Source of the DNA: Acheta domesticus | Lineage: Eukaryota; Arthropoda; Insecta; Orthoptera; Gryllidae | DNA length: 64,000 nucleotides | NCBI GenBank assembly: GCA_031308135.1 | Contig: JAHLJT010008446.1 | Coordinates: 165,962,241-166,026,240, forward strand | Direction of reading: 5' to 3' | Shown here: positions 12,801 to 27,149 of the stretch, in pieces | Layout of the letters: the number at the start of each line of letters is the position of its first letter | Position numbering within the stretch: position 1 is the stretch's first letter | The notes under the pieces: generated by a model | Told to the model about the DNA's origin: nothing | Databases searched by the model: none | The model's input: the letters and a program-made list of their open reading frames with translations, nothing else | Position numbers and translations under genes: made by a program

Positions 12801-15800
12801 CACTACGTGAATTACATTTGAATAGCTACCATTTGTATTTTAAGAATATTAAAAAACATGCAGTTTAATTGCAAAAAAAAGCTTGATATTCACATCGTCA
12901 TGTTACCTTTATGAATAACTCTTGAATTTCTATGTTTAAGAGCATATAAAATAAGTATTCTATATAGTATATACTAATCTCTTCTGATGAGATCTGCATA
13001 AGTAGATTCTACCAAGAAAAAAATATTGTAGGTGCACAAACTTAAATTATTAAAAAAACACTGTTGTATGTTTGTTTGTCGTACAAAACACAAAACTAAT
13101 AGTACTTGCATTCAGGTGAAAAAAAAATTTAACTTTCGAGTAATGAGTGAACTAGCTCAATTTTTTTGGTCGCGAATCAGTCATCGTAGGACCACGCAAA
13201 CGTGCAATTATGCCCACCGAGGCCTAGTCATATTGGAGGGGGGTCAGCATTTCAATACTGAATCCATTTTTACATCCCAAGGTTATTATCCTTGAGGCGA
13301 TAAGGTATGTAATGATGATGATGATGATACTGATAAAGGATGAATGGACAATTACAAACTTTCACTCACACGATTCGCATAAATACAAAGACGTACACAA
13401 ATTTGAAATCATCTTTTTAAGCCCACTACGATACTCCAAAATTTTGCATTGGGTTCCATAAAAAAAAAAGCCAAGTTGACCCTATATCTTCGTAATAAAA
13501 AATAATGCAAAGGCAAAGTATGCCGCAATGAAGTAGCCCCTGTTTATGCAATCGACTTCCCAAACGGCATTTTCGTTTCTTGCACGGATCAGAAGATACA
13601 AGGGGTGTTATCACTTAGTTGTTCCACAGTGTATATATGGGTGAAACGGCGATTTTCCATTTGAAATCGGCCGAAAAAGGATGACTCCTTCCCATTGGTC
13701 TTCAGATTTTTTGGCTTGTTCAATGTGATGTAAAAAGTGGTTTTTTATTTATGCCTTAATGTAGTGAAAATTCTGAACATTTTGGACGAACTTCTAAAAA
13801 AAAAAAGGAAATCTCGCGTGAAAATACATTCTAAAATTAGAAAAAATGTTTGCCCTAATAGTAAATAGTTCAAAGAACAGGTTTTTTGCATTGAACCTCA
13901 TTTCATTTGCATATTATACCAATACTTTTACTCCCGAATTCAAAAGTACAATTTGTTTTTCAAACCTAAATTTCCAAAATACGTAATCTTCGCTTTTCAT
14001 GTTTGTTGACCCAAAATATTATACATACTACAAATTTTCACGCAAAAAAGAATACGCGTGTGAAAATGGAAATTTCAAAAGTTACGGGTGTTTAAAGTCG
14101 ATTTTTTCCATTTAAATTTCCATTTAAAAAAAAATGTACATATTTTTCACAAAGCGTTAGAATATGAATTTCTAGATCAAAATTTATTAATTATTAGTTT
14201 ATGTAACAATATTGCTAATCATAATGTTTGTAAATATTACCTTAATCTAAATTTGTTAGTGTTTGTAAATGAAAAATTAGTGTTAATCTAAACATTTCTA
14301 TCACAGTGAAGGTTCTCAAGTTTCAGATTGCGATCAAAGCATATAATTTTTAAAACGTTATCCTTGGAAATCATATAAACGCGTTAGGTGTACGAAAATT
14401 AATACAAAAGTAAATGGAAGTATATTACGATATTATAGATCGACCCATTTCCTAATCTTACCCAAGTGGTTAACGGTAACACGCATTCTTAATGCGGGTT
14501 TGCATGCATGATAGACGTAATCAAAATTCATCTGGAAGGCTTGGACGGCTTAAAACAGGCGCTAAACGCCGTCCATGGTTCGTCCGCTTGGGGATGCAAA
14601 TTTATTTGAAGATTTCCTAAAATGGGAAATCGGGGACGAAGGGCAAGATTCTTCTCTGCGTTGTCTCTCGTACTTCCAACGAAAAGAAAAGCAGGTGCAT
14701 TTTTGAAAACAAACATTTAATGAGAAATTGCATGTACATGGGTGTCTATCACCCTCCTGACCTGTCGTCAGCACAAATGAGACACATTTGCCATATTGTC
14801 TTAATTCGAAGAACGCATGAGGCGTCCTGTGTCCCCCAAAACTACAAAACCGTAACAAAACACTAAGGTAATGTTCTCCACAAACTGCAATGATAAGCTA
14901 AAATCTCAGATTGACGTCGTACTGAACAACAAAACACTCGAAACTTTACAAAGTCATAACCAATGGTCGGTAAACCGACTTCGCTTCACACCAGAAAGTC
15001 AATCATCTCACATAAATTAACATGAAAATTCAACTCTACATTTTACAATGTACCCTACAAAATGATTAAACACATAATTACAAAACACATTCCTTACCAT
15101 AATCTCTCACCAACCATGAGGTACGGGAAACAGTTTCATCACAAAAAATCACACAGGTTCGTGCTGCCTGAAATGAATCTTAAGTCTCCAATTGCATGTC
15201 TTTATTCTAATCCTGCATGACGTCTCATTCTTAATCCCAGGCCATACACTCGTAAGTTACGTCCGATGGACAATGTTAAGTTCAATTTCTTCCATTCCTT
15301 TCTCCAGGCCAGACTATGTTTTGTACTGAACTCCAGAGTGAGTGGGGGAATCCATGGCGGGCCAGCGCTTGTCATTCCCCCACTATATCTCCGGCAATCA
15401 TGGAAGGCAGGTGGCAACCAGGGCACTCCGATGGAGTGTCTCCTTGTTGGGCTCCGTGGGGGGTGGGGACCACGGGGAAGCAAGGAAGAGATGTCCAGAT
15501 CTTACTATTGATTTGAATAGTTTCTTTTGTAAAGAAGAAGAACCGAAGAAGCCTCGTTTCCAGCAGTTTGTAAACAGTATTGTATTTGTGAGTTAATGTA
15601 CTTCAAAAGAGCTCCAATGATTTTTTTTCGAAAACTCAGAATCTGTCTGGGAAAAGAGCTTCAAATTTCGCATTTACAGTAGGGCTTAAACGCCATATTC
15701 TTGAATACGGCTCCAAATTTGTCAAAGAAAATTGCCATTTGGACGAGATTTTACTGTTCTTTAATATTCTTAAAATAATATTTCTGTTCTATTAGGAAAC

Positions 15801-18800
15801 CGAAAAATTATAAAATGTCAAAGAAATGTACTTTGGGCGGCGATTGAAGGCAGCTGGGCAAGAGAATGTGATAAGTCCGAAGAGCTAGCCCAGACCAAAG
15901 GAAATAGAAAACTAAAGTATGTGCCATTCTGTAGCACTACTAGTGTTCTTAATTTTCTTACTGTAATAGAACATTCTTTGCCTAATAGTTTGGCTTAGTA
16001 CCGATTTGGTCTAACATATCTGAAATTTTAAGAATTGCAAAAATGCGACTTTATTTTTAATGCGTCAGTTGCGTTTTTCAAGCACTGTGGTTCTGGTGGT
16101 GCTGTGGATAAGATAGAAGCAAGGTGCCTGTGTTCGAATCCCAGGCCGGGCAAATATTTTCGCTGGTTGGAAAGACTTTCTAATTCAATAATTTATTACG
16201 CAACCGTTGCAACTCAGTTGTTTATGTGGAAGAGTTATCTGATATCTTATACATATCATGACGTGATACCGAGGCGGAGAATAGAATATGTATGTAATTG
16301 TAGTATTACGTTACCGTTGAAATGACACGAGAAAGTATGTGCTGTTAGTTCCACTAGTTTAAAAGGACATTTTTACTCGTGCCATATAATAACCGATGTA
16401 TATTTCGTGATGTATGTTGCGAGCTAATCATGAGCCACACTCACGTTGTTTGGAGATGCAGCTAATTGAATATAACATAAGTAAGTTAACAATCTTGCCT
16501 GGTTTTATTCTACCAACTGATAGACAAATGGAAATTTATTTTACAGAATGTGAGTTAAATTCGCCAAAGAGCATTGTGATCTTTTTAATACGACAAACTC
16601 CAAATTGTGGCTTGTGACTGCCTCTCAGTGACGCCTATATTAATTAAGCTTGATTTTACTAAATCTGCTTTCATTGTTTCATATTCCCAGGAGATGTTTT
16701 TGTGAAGAAGCCATCATTTGAAAACGAAAATGCTGAGGATGTGACGTCTCCACGAAGAACTTCGGAGACCAAAAATGAAGATTACACCTCGCGTTATCTT
16801 CTAGATTTTGAACCTGTTAGATGTTTGGGAAAAGGTGGATTTGGTGTGGTGTTTGAAGCAAAAAAATAAATAGACGAATGTAATTATGCCATAAAGAGAA
16901 TTGCTCTACCAAATAGGTAAGGTTCTAGTTATTAGTCTTGATCAATGGCATAGCTTGCAAAAATCAAACGGATGGGTTGCAGAACCAAGACAGGAATTTC
17001 GCGAAGTGATGATCCTTAAAAATAATTATTCTGCAATTCACACCCTAAATGATCGGTTGATCATTCATTGACTCAAAGCAGGGGCAGCTGGTGATTTGCG
17101 CTCATGAGCGTCGTTTCTTGTCTTTTTTATTAGTCTGTGTAGTTTTTTAAATGTTAGTACGTAAATAATTTTTTGATGGGGGCTCAAATATTGGCGAACC
17201 CAACATTACTGCTTCTGCAACATCCTTTCCTGCGGGAAACACGTTGGCACCTCCAGCCGGCCGGCTAGAGCTCTGCGTTGATAGCACGATTTGCGTTGCG
17301 AGCGAAGACGCAGTCAGATGCGCGCTGTCTGTCTGGGTTACCCTCCGGCTGCATGCTGGTGCGACAAGTGCCCATCAGCATTGAGAATATTATCTTAGGT
17401 GTGGAAAATATGTGTTTCGTGATCTTTAATAATTTAATAATAATTCACGCGAAATATTGATTGTGGCAGACATGTACCATTAGTCATTGCCTTTCATTGA
17501 GTTGTCAATGGTGGTTTGTGTTCGGTAGCGATACAGTTCTCAAAAATAAAAATTTAATCTAAAAATTTTAATTTAATAGACCAAGCTACATTTATTACTT
17601 TTCCATATACATACGTATATACGGAGTAATATATGTAGTATAGGGAAAGTTATGTAATGCTACGGAATCGGTGGATTTTCGACAGAAAAAATCATTTCCG
17701 GGCCCTGGTAAGCAAAAAGTGGATAAATCCGTTGCTAAATTAAGAAACAAAATCCTTTAAACATGTGGTCTAGCCAGAATTCCAATTTTGTGGGTCCTTG
17801 ATACCGAAAAAGTGTTTTTTGTCAAAACTTCCGTTCGTCCGTCTGTCCGTCAGGGTGAACAACACTAGCGTCTAAACCATGTTTACGATTTCATCCAAAA
17901 TAGATATTCCGCGGTCGATCTGGCTCTTCTCGAGGCGCCGCGATTTTGAAAACCTTTCTTCAAAATTTGGTGGTACTTTACATGAGGTCCCCCCGGATAT
18001 TTCAAATTTTTTCTCAAAAACGGGTCCAAATTTTTTCTTTAAATTTCTTTAAGAATAGAGTAAAATATACGTATTAAGATGGCATAGGTCCGATTTTCAG
18101 GATTAACTCTGAATTTCCAAAATTGCGAAAGTTTGAATTTTATTCGGTGTCTTCCTCCAACTACAAAATTGCAGATAGAAATTTTTCCTTCAAATAAAAT
18201 TTGTTCTTCATAGTGAGTTCTTTCTTTTAGATGTACATTTTTTTGAAAATGTCAGTAGTTTTCGCGCAATTTTGCGTGCAATATGTGCAATTTTAAAAAT
18301 TACAAAAAACATTTTCTCAAAAGGCTCCAAATTTTTTCTTTAAACTTTGGTAGGGATAGTTAAAAATGTACTGTATTAGATGACATAAACGCCATATTGC
18401 TGTATTTTTTCAAAAGTTGCAAAAATGTAATTTTTTTGAGTTGCCTCTCACGTCGTTAATATTTACATTGGCGGCGATTTGTTGACATATTAATGAGTAA
18501 TTGTAATTTTTTTGAAAGATCCGTCACACCGTTAATATGCACATTTCCTGCAATTTGTAAACACTATTGTATTTGTGAGTTGATGTACTTCAAAAGAGTT
18601 CCAATGATTTTTTCGAAAATTCAAAATCTGTCTGAAAAAGAGCTTTAAATTTAGCATTTGTAGTAGCGCTTAAACGCCATTTTCGTAAAAACTGCTACAA
18701 ATTTTTAAAAGAAAATTGCCATTTAGGACGAGGTTTTTGTGTTCTTTAATATTCTAAAATTAATATTTCCGTTATACCTTTAGGAAATCGAAAAATTAAT

Positions 18801-21800
18801 AAAATGTCAAAAAAATGTACTTTGGGCGGCAATAAATGGCAGCTGGTTTTGTCAATGAAATGTGTTTATCAAAACTGCATCTTCAAATAAGGTCATGCTT
18901 ATTTTTTTTAAATATGAGTAGTTTTCCTATAATTTCGTGCCAAACATAATAGCCCGCTGCAAATAAACTGCGTTTCAGATTGCCGGATGCATAGTAAATT
19001 AGTATTTGCAATTTTGTATGTTATTTCTTTGTTCGTTTATATATTCGACCTTTTTTTATGCATTTACACATTAATCTTTAAAGAAATTACTTATTTTCAA
19101 ATATTTGAAATAAAAATTGCTAGCTCATTAAGGGAGTATCAATAATGCAGGGAATGCAACAATTGAATTCCGTTCCACTGTTGTGACTTGATGTAGCTGT
19201 ATGGTATCAGGTTTAGTTTTCCAGTACAAACGGACCCCCAAATTTTAAAGAATAATTTTTAAAATCTCAAAGCTTCAACTGGAGCCGGATGGTCAGGGGT
19301 TTGTTCAATTTTGAAAAAATCCTGTGTATGGTTTAGGCGCTAGTGGTGTTCACAGACGGACGGTCAGACAGGCGTTTTGCCGTCAGTTGTTTTTCTATAT
19401 CAAGGACCCACAAAACAGGGATTCTGGCGATGGGACGTGTTAGAGGATTGTTTGTCTTAATTAGCAACTGGATTTATCCACTTTTTCCTAATCAGGGCTC
19501 GGCAATAATTTTTTTCCGAAAATGTGTCGTTTTTTCGCGCATCGTTACATTTCTCTATACTGCGTATAGAGGTAACTTCTAAATATTTTATCTCAGTGAA
19601 TTTTTGACGTGCAAGATTGGCGTTGTTTTAATTCATACTAATATTCTATTTTGATGTTCAATAGTTTTCCCTCTCGCTTTCCCCATCCCTCACTTTCTCG
19701 TTGTGCTTTTGCGGCCCTATCCCACTCTCTATAGTTATTAACTGCGCCACTTCTGGCCATGCCGCTGACCAGACTACTCTGACGTTCGTCTGCTTATAGT
19801 TGGGAGCTGACTTGATTACGGGGCTGAGGAATGCGCTCGGTGTTTTTGAAGCGCCCTCCCCTTCGCCTAGTCCGCAAGTACTAGCTGTCCCAAATATATT
19901 GCTCCAAGTGTCCATAGGCAAAAATTAAAACGGCATACGAGAATAAGTAAAACACGTAAGCCAAAAAGTAGAGCTAACAATAAAATTAAGCCCAGTATAC
20001 TGAAAGATGACATTAAATTATACAAAGTAACTATCTTTCTTTCTTACCTCAGTTAAATGGACGTGCAGGATCTGCATCCAACAACGAACTGCCGTCAGTG
20101 CTGCTGTCGTCAGTGTCGCAGGGATCCAAACCTCCAAGATCGATGATAAATTTGTCTATGACGTCCTCAACTATCTCGTCCTCCCATTTTCCTTGTTCTA
20201 TTTTACGTGTGTGGTTGATGAATCCCTTCCAATCAACTGTAGTTATAGATCTCAACGAATCTGCTGTCACGTTTTGCAACTTTGAAAGGGATAAATCTCC
20301 AGAGACATTGTGTTCTTTGATTTTTCTCTTCATTTTGGCCCAGGCTAACTCTGTTGGGTTTTAGTTCACACGTGTGAGGCGGCAAACGAATTACTCTATG
20401 ACCATGTGCTTTTAACATATTGTGTCTATACGGTACAATTTTTGTGGAGGTTTATGCTGTAGGATGAAGTCGAAAAGTTCAATTTTTTTTCATAGCGATG
20501 GAACAAGCAATATTAGTATTGAGCCAGTCGACCATCTCCAGTTTTACAGCATACTTAAAAGGTGGTTTGTTCTCTTGGAGGCAGTGATATGGTGCATTGT
20601 CAAGCACAATCACACTTTCTTTGGGGAGATTTGTCAACAGCTTTTCGTTTACCCATTTTTCAAATGAACCCCGTTCATCTGGCCATGGTAATCTCCGGTG
20701 GCTATTCCTGCCTTAAAAATGAAAGTGGCATCGTGAATAAAGCCTTCCTTTGACCCGGCGCTGACAATTATGAGTATGTTTGAGGAACTTGTATTAGTCA
20801 AAATTCCGGGAACATCCTCGCTACTCCACCATTTTCCAAACGTGAGATTATTATCAACCCATGTCTCATCAAGATAAACTATGTGTTTCTCACCATTTCT
20901 ATAATTTCGAATGCCTCTCAAATACTTTGCGTGCCAGTTGATAATATCAGGCGTTCTATCAAAACTTGTCTGAGGTTACGACGTGTTTTCCATTTAAAAC
21001 CCATAGCGTGGAGCAAGCGACGCAATGTATGAACACCCAAAGGAAAATTAATTTTCTCTTGGATTGCCGTCAGCTTTGTGCGGTTGGTACTTGTTTTGTA
21101 ACAGTATACAATTCATTAATCAAATCACGAATTACTCGTATCAAAATCTATGTGGAATTTTTTTCTTCACAATATGGCCTTTTCTAACCTGGAGTACTCA
21201 AGGATGCCCCGCCGGCTTCAATTCCTTCTTTTCTAATTGATGTCACAGTTCGAACAGATACTCCAGTATAGTTTGCTACCCGAAAATTGCTGTTACGCAG
21301 CGTGTGTTGAAGAACGCCCGAATTCTTCGTCACATAACGTATTGATGAGACGTATAATTTCCCTATTTTCACTGTATATTTTTTGGCCTTTTTTCCGAAC
21401 AGAAGCCATACCGTTCCACCAAAAGTCACTAACAAAAATAAAATTGATTCACTTGTTATAAAAACAATGTAAGCACACTTTCACAACAGAAAACACGTGA
21501 GGGTAGATCCGTGGACCGAGCCTGATCTGTGCCCTAACATGAGTGATTCACAAGCATGCGAGGCGGCACCCGGCCAATGTCAGCAGTACGAATAGTGGCT
21601 GGGTTGTCATAGTAGCGGTGACGTATGCACGAGATGAGGCAGACACCCCGCTCCCCGCGCACCCCCGCACGCAAACAAGTCAGTTCCCGACTAAACTATG
21701 ACACACGTTACACATTTTGTGCAAAACCTTATTTACGTTATAACACATACGATGACAAAGTGAACTGTGACTGCATTTTATATCAGTGGTTACTACTCCT

Positions 21801-24800
21801 TATTGGCTTATTGTCATTTCATTGTGGTTTGGTTGGTTGATCTTTTATATCAAATACAATTTCTTCAAAGATTGTATACTTTTATATGTTCAGTAACATG
21901 AAGAGGAGAAAATGGTGTCCTTGAGACGTTTTTATTTTAACATTTTGGCCAACAGTTACGTTTTGTGTATCTGTTAAACCGACTTGTATTGTCATTTTTA
22001 AAAAGGACATTCGATGAATAAACACTTATGAATTTTTATTTCTTCCGTTATTATTCCATGACTCGATAATTTAAAGGAATCTTGAACAATAATTTAAATT
22101 ACTCGTATGTTGTATTAATAGTTGTAATTGGACAAGAATCACTCAAAATGAAAATTATTACAATTAAATGTGAAAAAAATTAATTGATTTTAAAATTTAT
22201 TGATTTTATGTGCCTGTGCCCAAACTTTCGACAAATGGGTATGTTTTTAGAGGAACCTTACTTTCTCTGTGGTCTTCTTCGTATAGCCCTCTCCAGATGA
22301 AAAAATGTTTTTGTGAATGAAAGGGTTTCTTACAGCAACTTCATTGGGAAAAGTAATATGTAATAAATCTTAAAATAAAAGGAAAACAACTCTCACTGCG
22401 TTTTGTTTATAAGAAATATAAATATTGTGTTTTTATTAAATATTAATGGAATAATTTAGTTTCTTCCCGTAAGTTTAACGCGTTACACGTAATACTAAAA
22501 TATTAAGCATAATAATTTTTTGATAAATTACTTTCGTTTAAAATTCCGTGAATTCCGTGTATTTTTAATACCTTTCTCTCTCTGTTTGAAGTTTGGAATC
22601 ACGTGACCGAGTTCTTCGTGAAGTAAAAGCTCTCGCAAAATTGGATCATCAACACATTGTTCGGTATTTCAATGCTTGGATGGAATGTCCCCCTTCTGGA
22701 TGGCAAGAACGTCATGATTCTATGCTTTTAAAAAGGTAAGTAAAATATTTCCAAATTCTGAATAGTTTATTATGAATTATATCCAAACGTTTGATAAATC
22801 TTCTAATTGTGAGTTTTTCATTACAAGTTTCTGGTAATCAGTTGGGTCCTTTTTATAATCCATCGTCGAATAACTGTTCATTATCCAGTTCAGATAGGTT
22901 GTGTTCAACAATCGTAGATGTTGCAGTGTACTTACATGGCTCTCCGGGATGTTGCAGTGTGTCGTAATCTTGCCTATAGCTTCAACACAAGGATAATTCT
23001 GTCATTTTATTCAGGTGGTAAACTAGTCACACAATTTATATTTGTGCACTCACACTCCTTGAGTCGTCTAATGCCATAATTACCATAAGTCCAAACTTTA
23101 AAAAATTACAACGTATCGTTATTAATAATATTAAAAATATTACGTATCGTTCTCGATCAACAATATTAGTTTGTTTCGAAACTTGTTAATTTCTTGTGAA
23201 AAGTCAATGTGAATATTGCATCCTGTTCCAAAATTACTGAAGTTCATGAGATCTACGATTCCAAAAACTCTTGAAGACTTCATTAAAAGGTTCCAAAACT
23301 ATTCATCTCTACAACTTTTATCGTGGCAGTTAGTGACTTTCTGCCAAAAAACTAATAGAGTCCATGGGGATATTACAATATTGCAGATTTATGAAATTTC
23401 TCATATGGAAGTTGTTTGTGGAACCTACCGCGATTCAGTCGGTCAATTTGTGAGAACGTTTTATTGGGGATATTTATCCATTGGAGAACCATTACACTCA
23501 GTCCAATCGCATTAATGCAATCGCCACAGCCTATATTCGACGTAAACGTGCAAAAACGACTCACAGAAGGCAGGTGGTCGTCACTAACAGTGGAATATAT
23601 ATATAGCGTGTCGGGAGGAAGTGGGGAAAACAGTGCAGCAGTTGGCGCAGTGCAGAAACGGAGCGATTTTTCGGATGTCCAAAAGGACCATTGACTTTCG
23701 GGTCAAGGGCGGAAGCATTTCCAGAGTGGTGAAGTTTGTAAAGTGTTCGAGTCCCGCCGTGGTTAAAGTATACTGTGCAAGCCAAAATGGTGTTATCCAA
23801 AAAACGGCGCCGAGGCAACTGTGGCGCACCATGGGCCAGAGAGGTCGGGGGCGAACGACAGGTGCATTGAATGTGTGCGGGTGAATAGACATGCAACTTT
23901 AGACCGCCCAGATGAACAGAGGGGCTACCAACAGGGCCTCCTTAACAACCGTATAGCGAGCGCTGCTGCGTATGGACCTCCGCAGAAGGCGCCTGGTTCA
24001 ATGCATCCATGCTGACTGCTGTTCATTGGCGACGAAGGCTGCAATGTGCACGCCAATACCGCTACTGGATGTCCACTGAGTTGCAACAGGTGGCCTTTTC
24101 TGATGAATCAGGTTGCCTGCGCCATCGGACAGATGGTCGTTGGTTGGCGTATACGACGTAAAACGTCTGAACCCAATCTACAACAACTGCCGGACGGGTA
24201 CAGGCTGGGAGGAAAGAGCGTGATGGTGTGGGGGATGTTTTCTTGGCATTCTCTGGGCGATGACGTCATTCTGAAAGGCACAGTGGATCAACAGAAGTAT
24301 GCAGCCATCCTTGACGACCATGTCAACCCCTTATTTCAGGATCGTTTATCCTCAGCAAGATGGCATCTACCAATAGGACAATGCAATGTGTCCACACAGC
24401 TCGCAGTGTACGTGCGTGGTTCGAAGTGCACCAGGATGAGTTTACAGAACGCTCCTGGCCACGAAACTCCCCGATTTAAAGCCAATCGAGTTTGTATGGG
24501 ACCATCTCAATCGGGCTGTTCGTGCTATGAATCCGCCACCGAGGAACATAACGTAGCTGGCCACGGCACGGGAGTCGGTATAGCTCCACCTCCCTGTCTG
24601 TACTATCCAGAACCTAATTGACTCTCTTCCTGCACGTCTCACAGCGGTCAGTGCTGCAAGAGACGGTTATTGAAGATTTTGACAAGTGGTCATATTAATG
24701 TGACAGAACTGTGTATTTGAGGAAACGTCAAAAGATTTCGTAAGTATTAACCGGAACGTAACAAAACTTTAGGAAATATACAAGCAGTGGGGGATTTTCA

Positions 24801-25416
24801 GGGCAAGCAAGGGAGGCCAGGCCTCCCCACAACATTGATTAACCACACACACGCGCACACAGGCACGCATGCGCACACAGGCACGCACGCGCACATGCAC
24901 ACGTACACACACGCACGCACACACACACACACTTAATTGTTGGTATTTACAAATGTCTAGCTCTGTCTAGCATTTACAAATGTGTCTGGCTGGCGAGTAA
25001 ACATTTAAAAGAAGTCGTTTCTCTTACTGCAAACATAGCATTACAACTCGCGATGGAGCCAAGCAGTTCTATGCGTTATATTGGTAGCACCACCAAGTAG
25101 TTATACTCTTCGGGTACATTAGGAGAGTGTGGGGCAAAGTTGAACCGTTAAACTTGTAGCAATGATACAGAGTACACTTTGTTTTAAAAAATATTGATAC
25201 ATACTTCAAAAATTATGAGACACCTTCTGCTATAACATATAGAAAGTCTGTGCTGCTTTCGGTAAAACTAGTCCTTTTTTAAATTTTTTAGGAGTCTGCA
25301 TTGCCCAAAGGATGGGGCAACTTAAAATTTCAAAAAATCATTTACAAATGTAATGAAAATTTAAGTAGCTTTTTTACTATTTTATGTTTTTTGAAGTGGG
25401 TCTCTTGCAGAACCTA

Positions 25417-25477
<61 letters not shown>

Positions 25478-27067
25478 GAGTCCGTTATAATCCCTTAAGG
25501 GCTAGGGCCTCCTGGTTTCCCAGGGAAGTTCTACTTGGGTTTGTGCCCATGTGGTTTGTTTGAGTACAACTGTGCAAATGAATACATTTCACACATATTA
25601 AGCTTGTATTGATTACTATTTAACAATTGTCCATGTAATTTGGCTGTTAGTACAATCTATCTTTTAATAGTGATACAGTTTCCACAATACTTCACTGCTT
25701 TCACTTTTCTTCATTTCCGCGATTCAGCTTGTTTGAAGGGACCTCCATGACGCTCTGCAGGCAGCCAGTCTCTTCCAATTTCTGCCAGCTGACCTTGCTA
25801 AAGTTGTCCTCCCATCATTTTCATTGTCTCCCTGGATTACACCATCCAATTCGTGGTTCCCATATGGTTGTAGCATATGTCCATCTGTTATCCTGTTGTC
25901 TTAAGACGTGACCTCCCCATTTCCATTTTTGAGTCAAGGCTTGTTCTATTACATCTTTTATTTTTGTTCTACTTCTTATTTCCATAAATGTAACATGGTC
26001 TTTAAGAGAGATATTAAGAATGTTCCTTGCCATTTTTTTTCTGACATCTAGATAAAAGAGTCAAATATATCTCTTTTCTGTTTTAGACCGAGTTTTTGTC
26101 AATAGGATAAAAGACAGACTCCAAAACTTTTACCGTGCAATAGTGATACGTCTACTAATTTCACTGTTTAGTCTGTTAAAGGATATCAATTGACCTAGGT
26201 ACATATATAATCTGAAACATATTCTATCTGGCTTGTTTCCACCTTGATTGGTAGTTCACTCCAATTTGTCATGAACTTTGGTCTTATTTAGGTTTATTTT
26301 AAGACCCACCTTTTGGCTATCTTGGTTTAGTTCTTCTAACATTCGTTGATGTTTATGGTGGGAGTTTGCTAGTAGTACTATCATCTGCAAACTTGAGGTT
26401 GTTTAACATTCGTCCGTTTATTTTGATGCCCATTTTTTTCCCACTTCAGGATTTTGAAAACTTCTAACAAGCTGGTAAATATTTTGGGTGATAGGATCGC
26501 CTTGTTTGACCCCTCTTTTTATTTTAAATACTTCTGTTATATCTGTCTTCACTTTAGCTGAACTGCACTTGTATATTTTCTTTAGGATACTAACATATTT
26601 GCTTGGGACACCCTGATTTTGTAGCACATTGAGTGTTGGCTCATGTTCTACTGTATCAAATGCTGTTCAAAAGACCACAAAAAGTCCACAACTACACATA
26701 TTCTTGAACTTTTTCCAAAATTTGATTAATAACTTCAAGGTGGTCCATCGTGCTGTTCCCGTTTCTAAAACCTACCTGTTCTCTGGTGTTAACTGTTCAT
26801 CTAGCGCACGTGTTATTCTTCTTGTGATAATTTTAGTAAAAAGTTTATACAAGTTTGACATCAGACTTTTTTTTTGTTTTTTTTTCTTTTGTTTTTTTAT
26901 TTATTTATTTATTTTTTGTTTTTGTTTTTGTTTGTTTATTAAAGTCGCATCGACAACTGAGGTCATTAGCGACTACTTTAAATCCAACTTTACAATATTA
27001 ACTTGGCAATTTAACAATAGATATGGAAATGTACAGATATTACAATATATATGAATATGTGGAGGCA

Positions 27068-27149
<82 letters not shown>

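Noticed and set aside
23561..23896. Minus-strand open frames of 102-111 codons
   Set aside because: They are antisense to the N-terminal part of the Tc1-like transposase relic.
25301..25498. 65-codon open frame ending in a tyrosine run
   Set aside because: The tyrosine run comes from the (ATT)n microsatellite; no other support.
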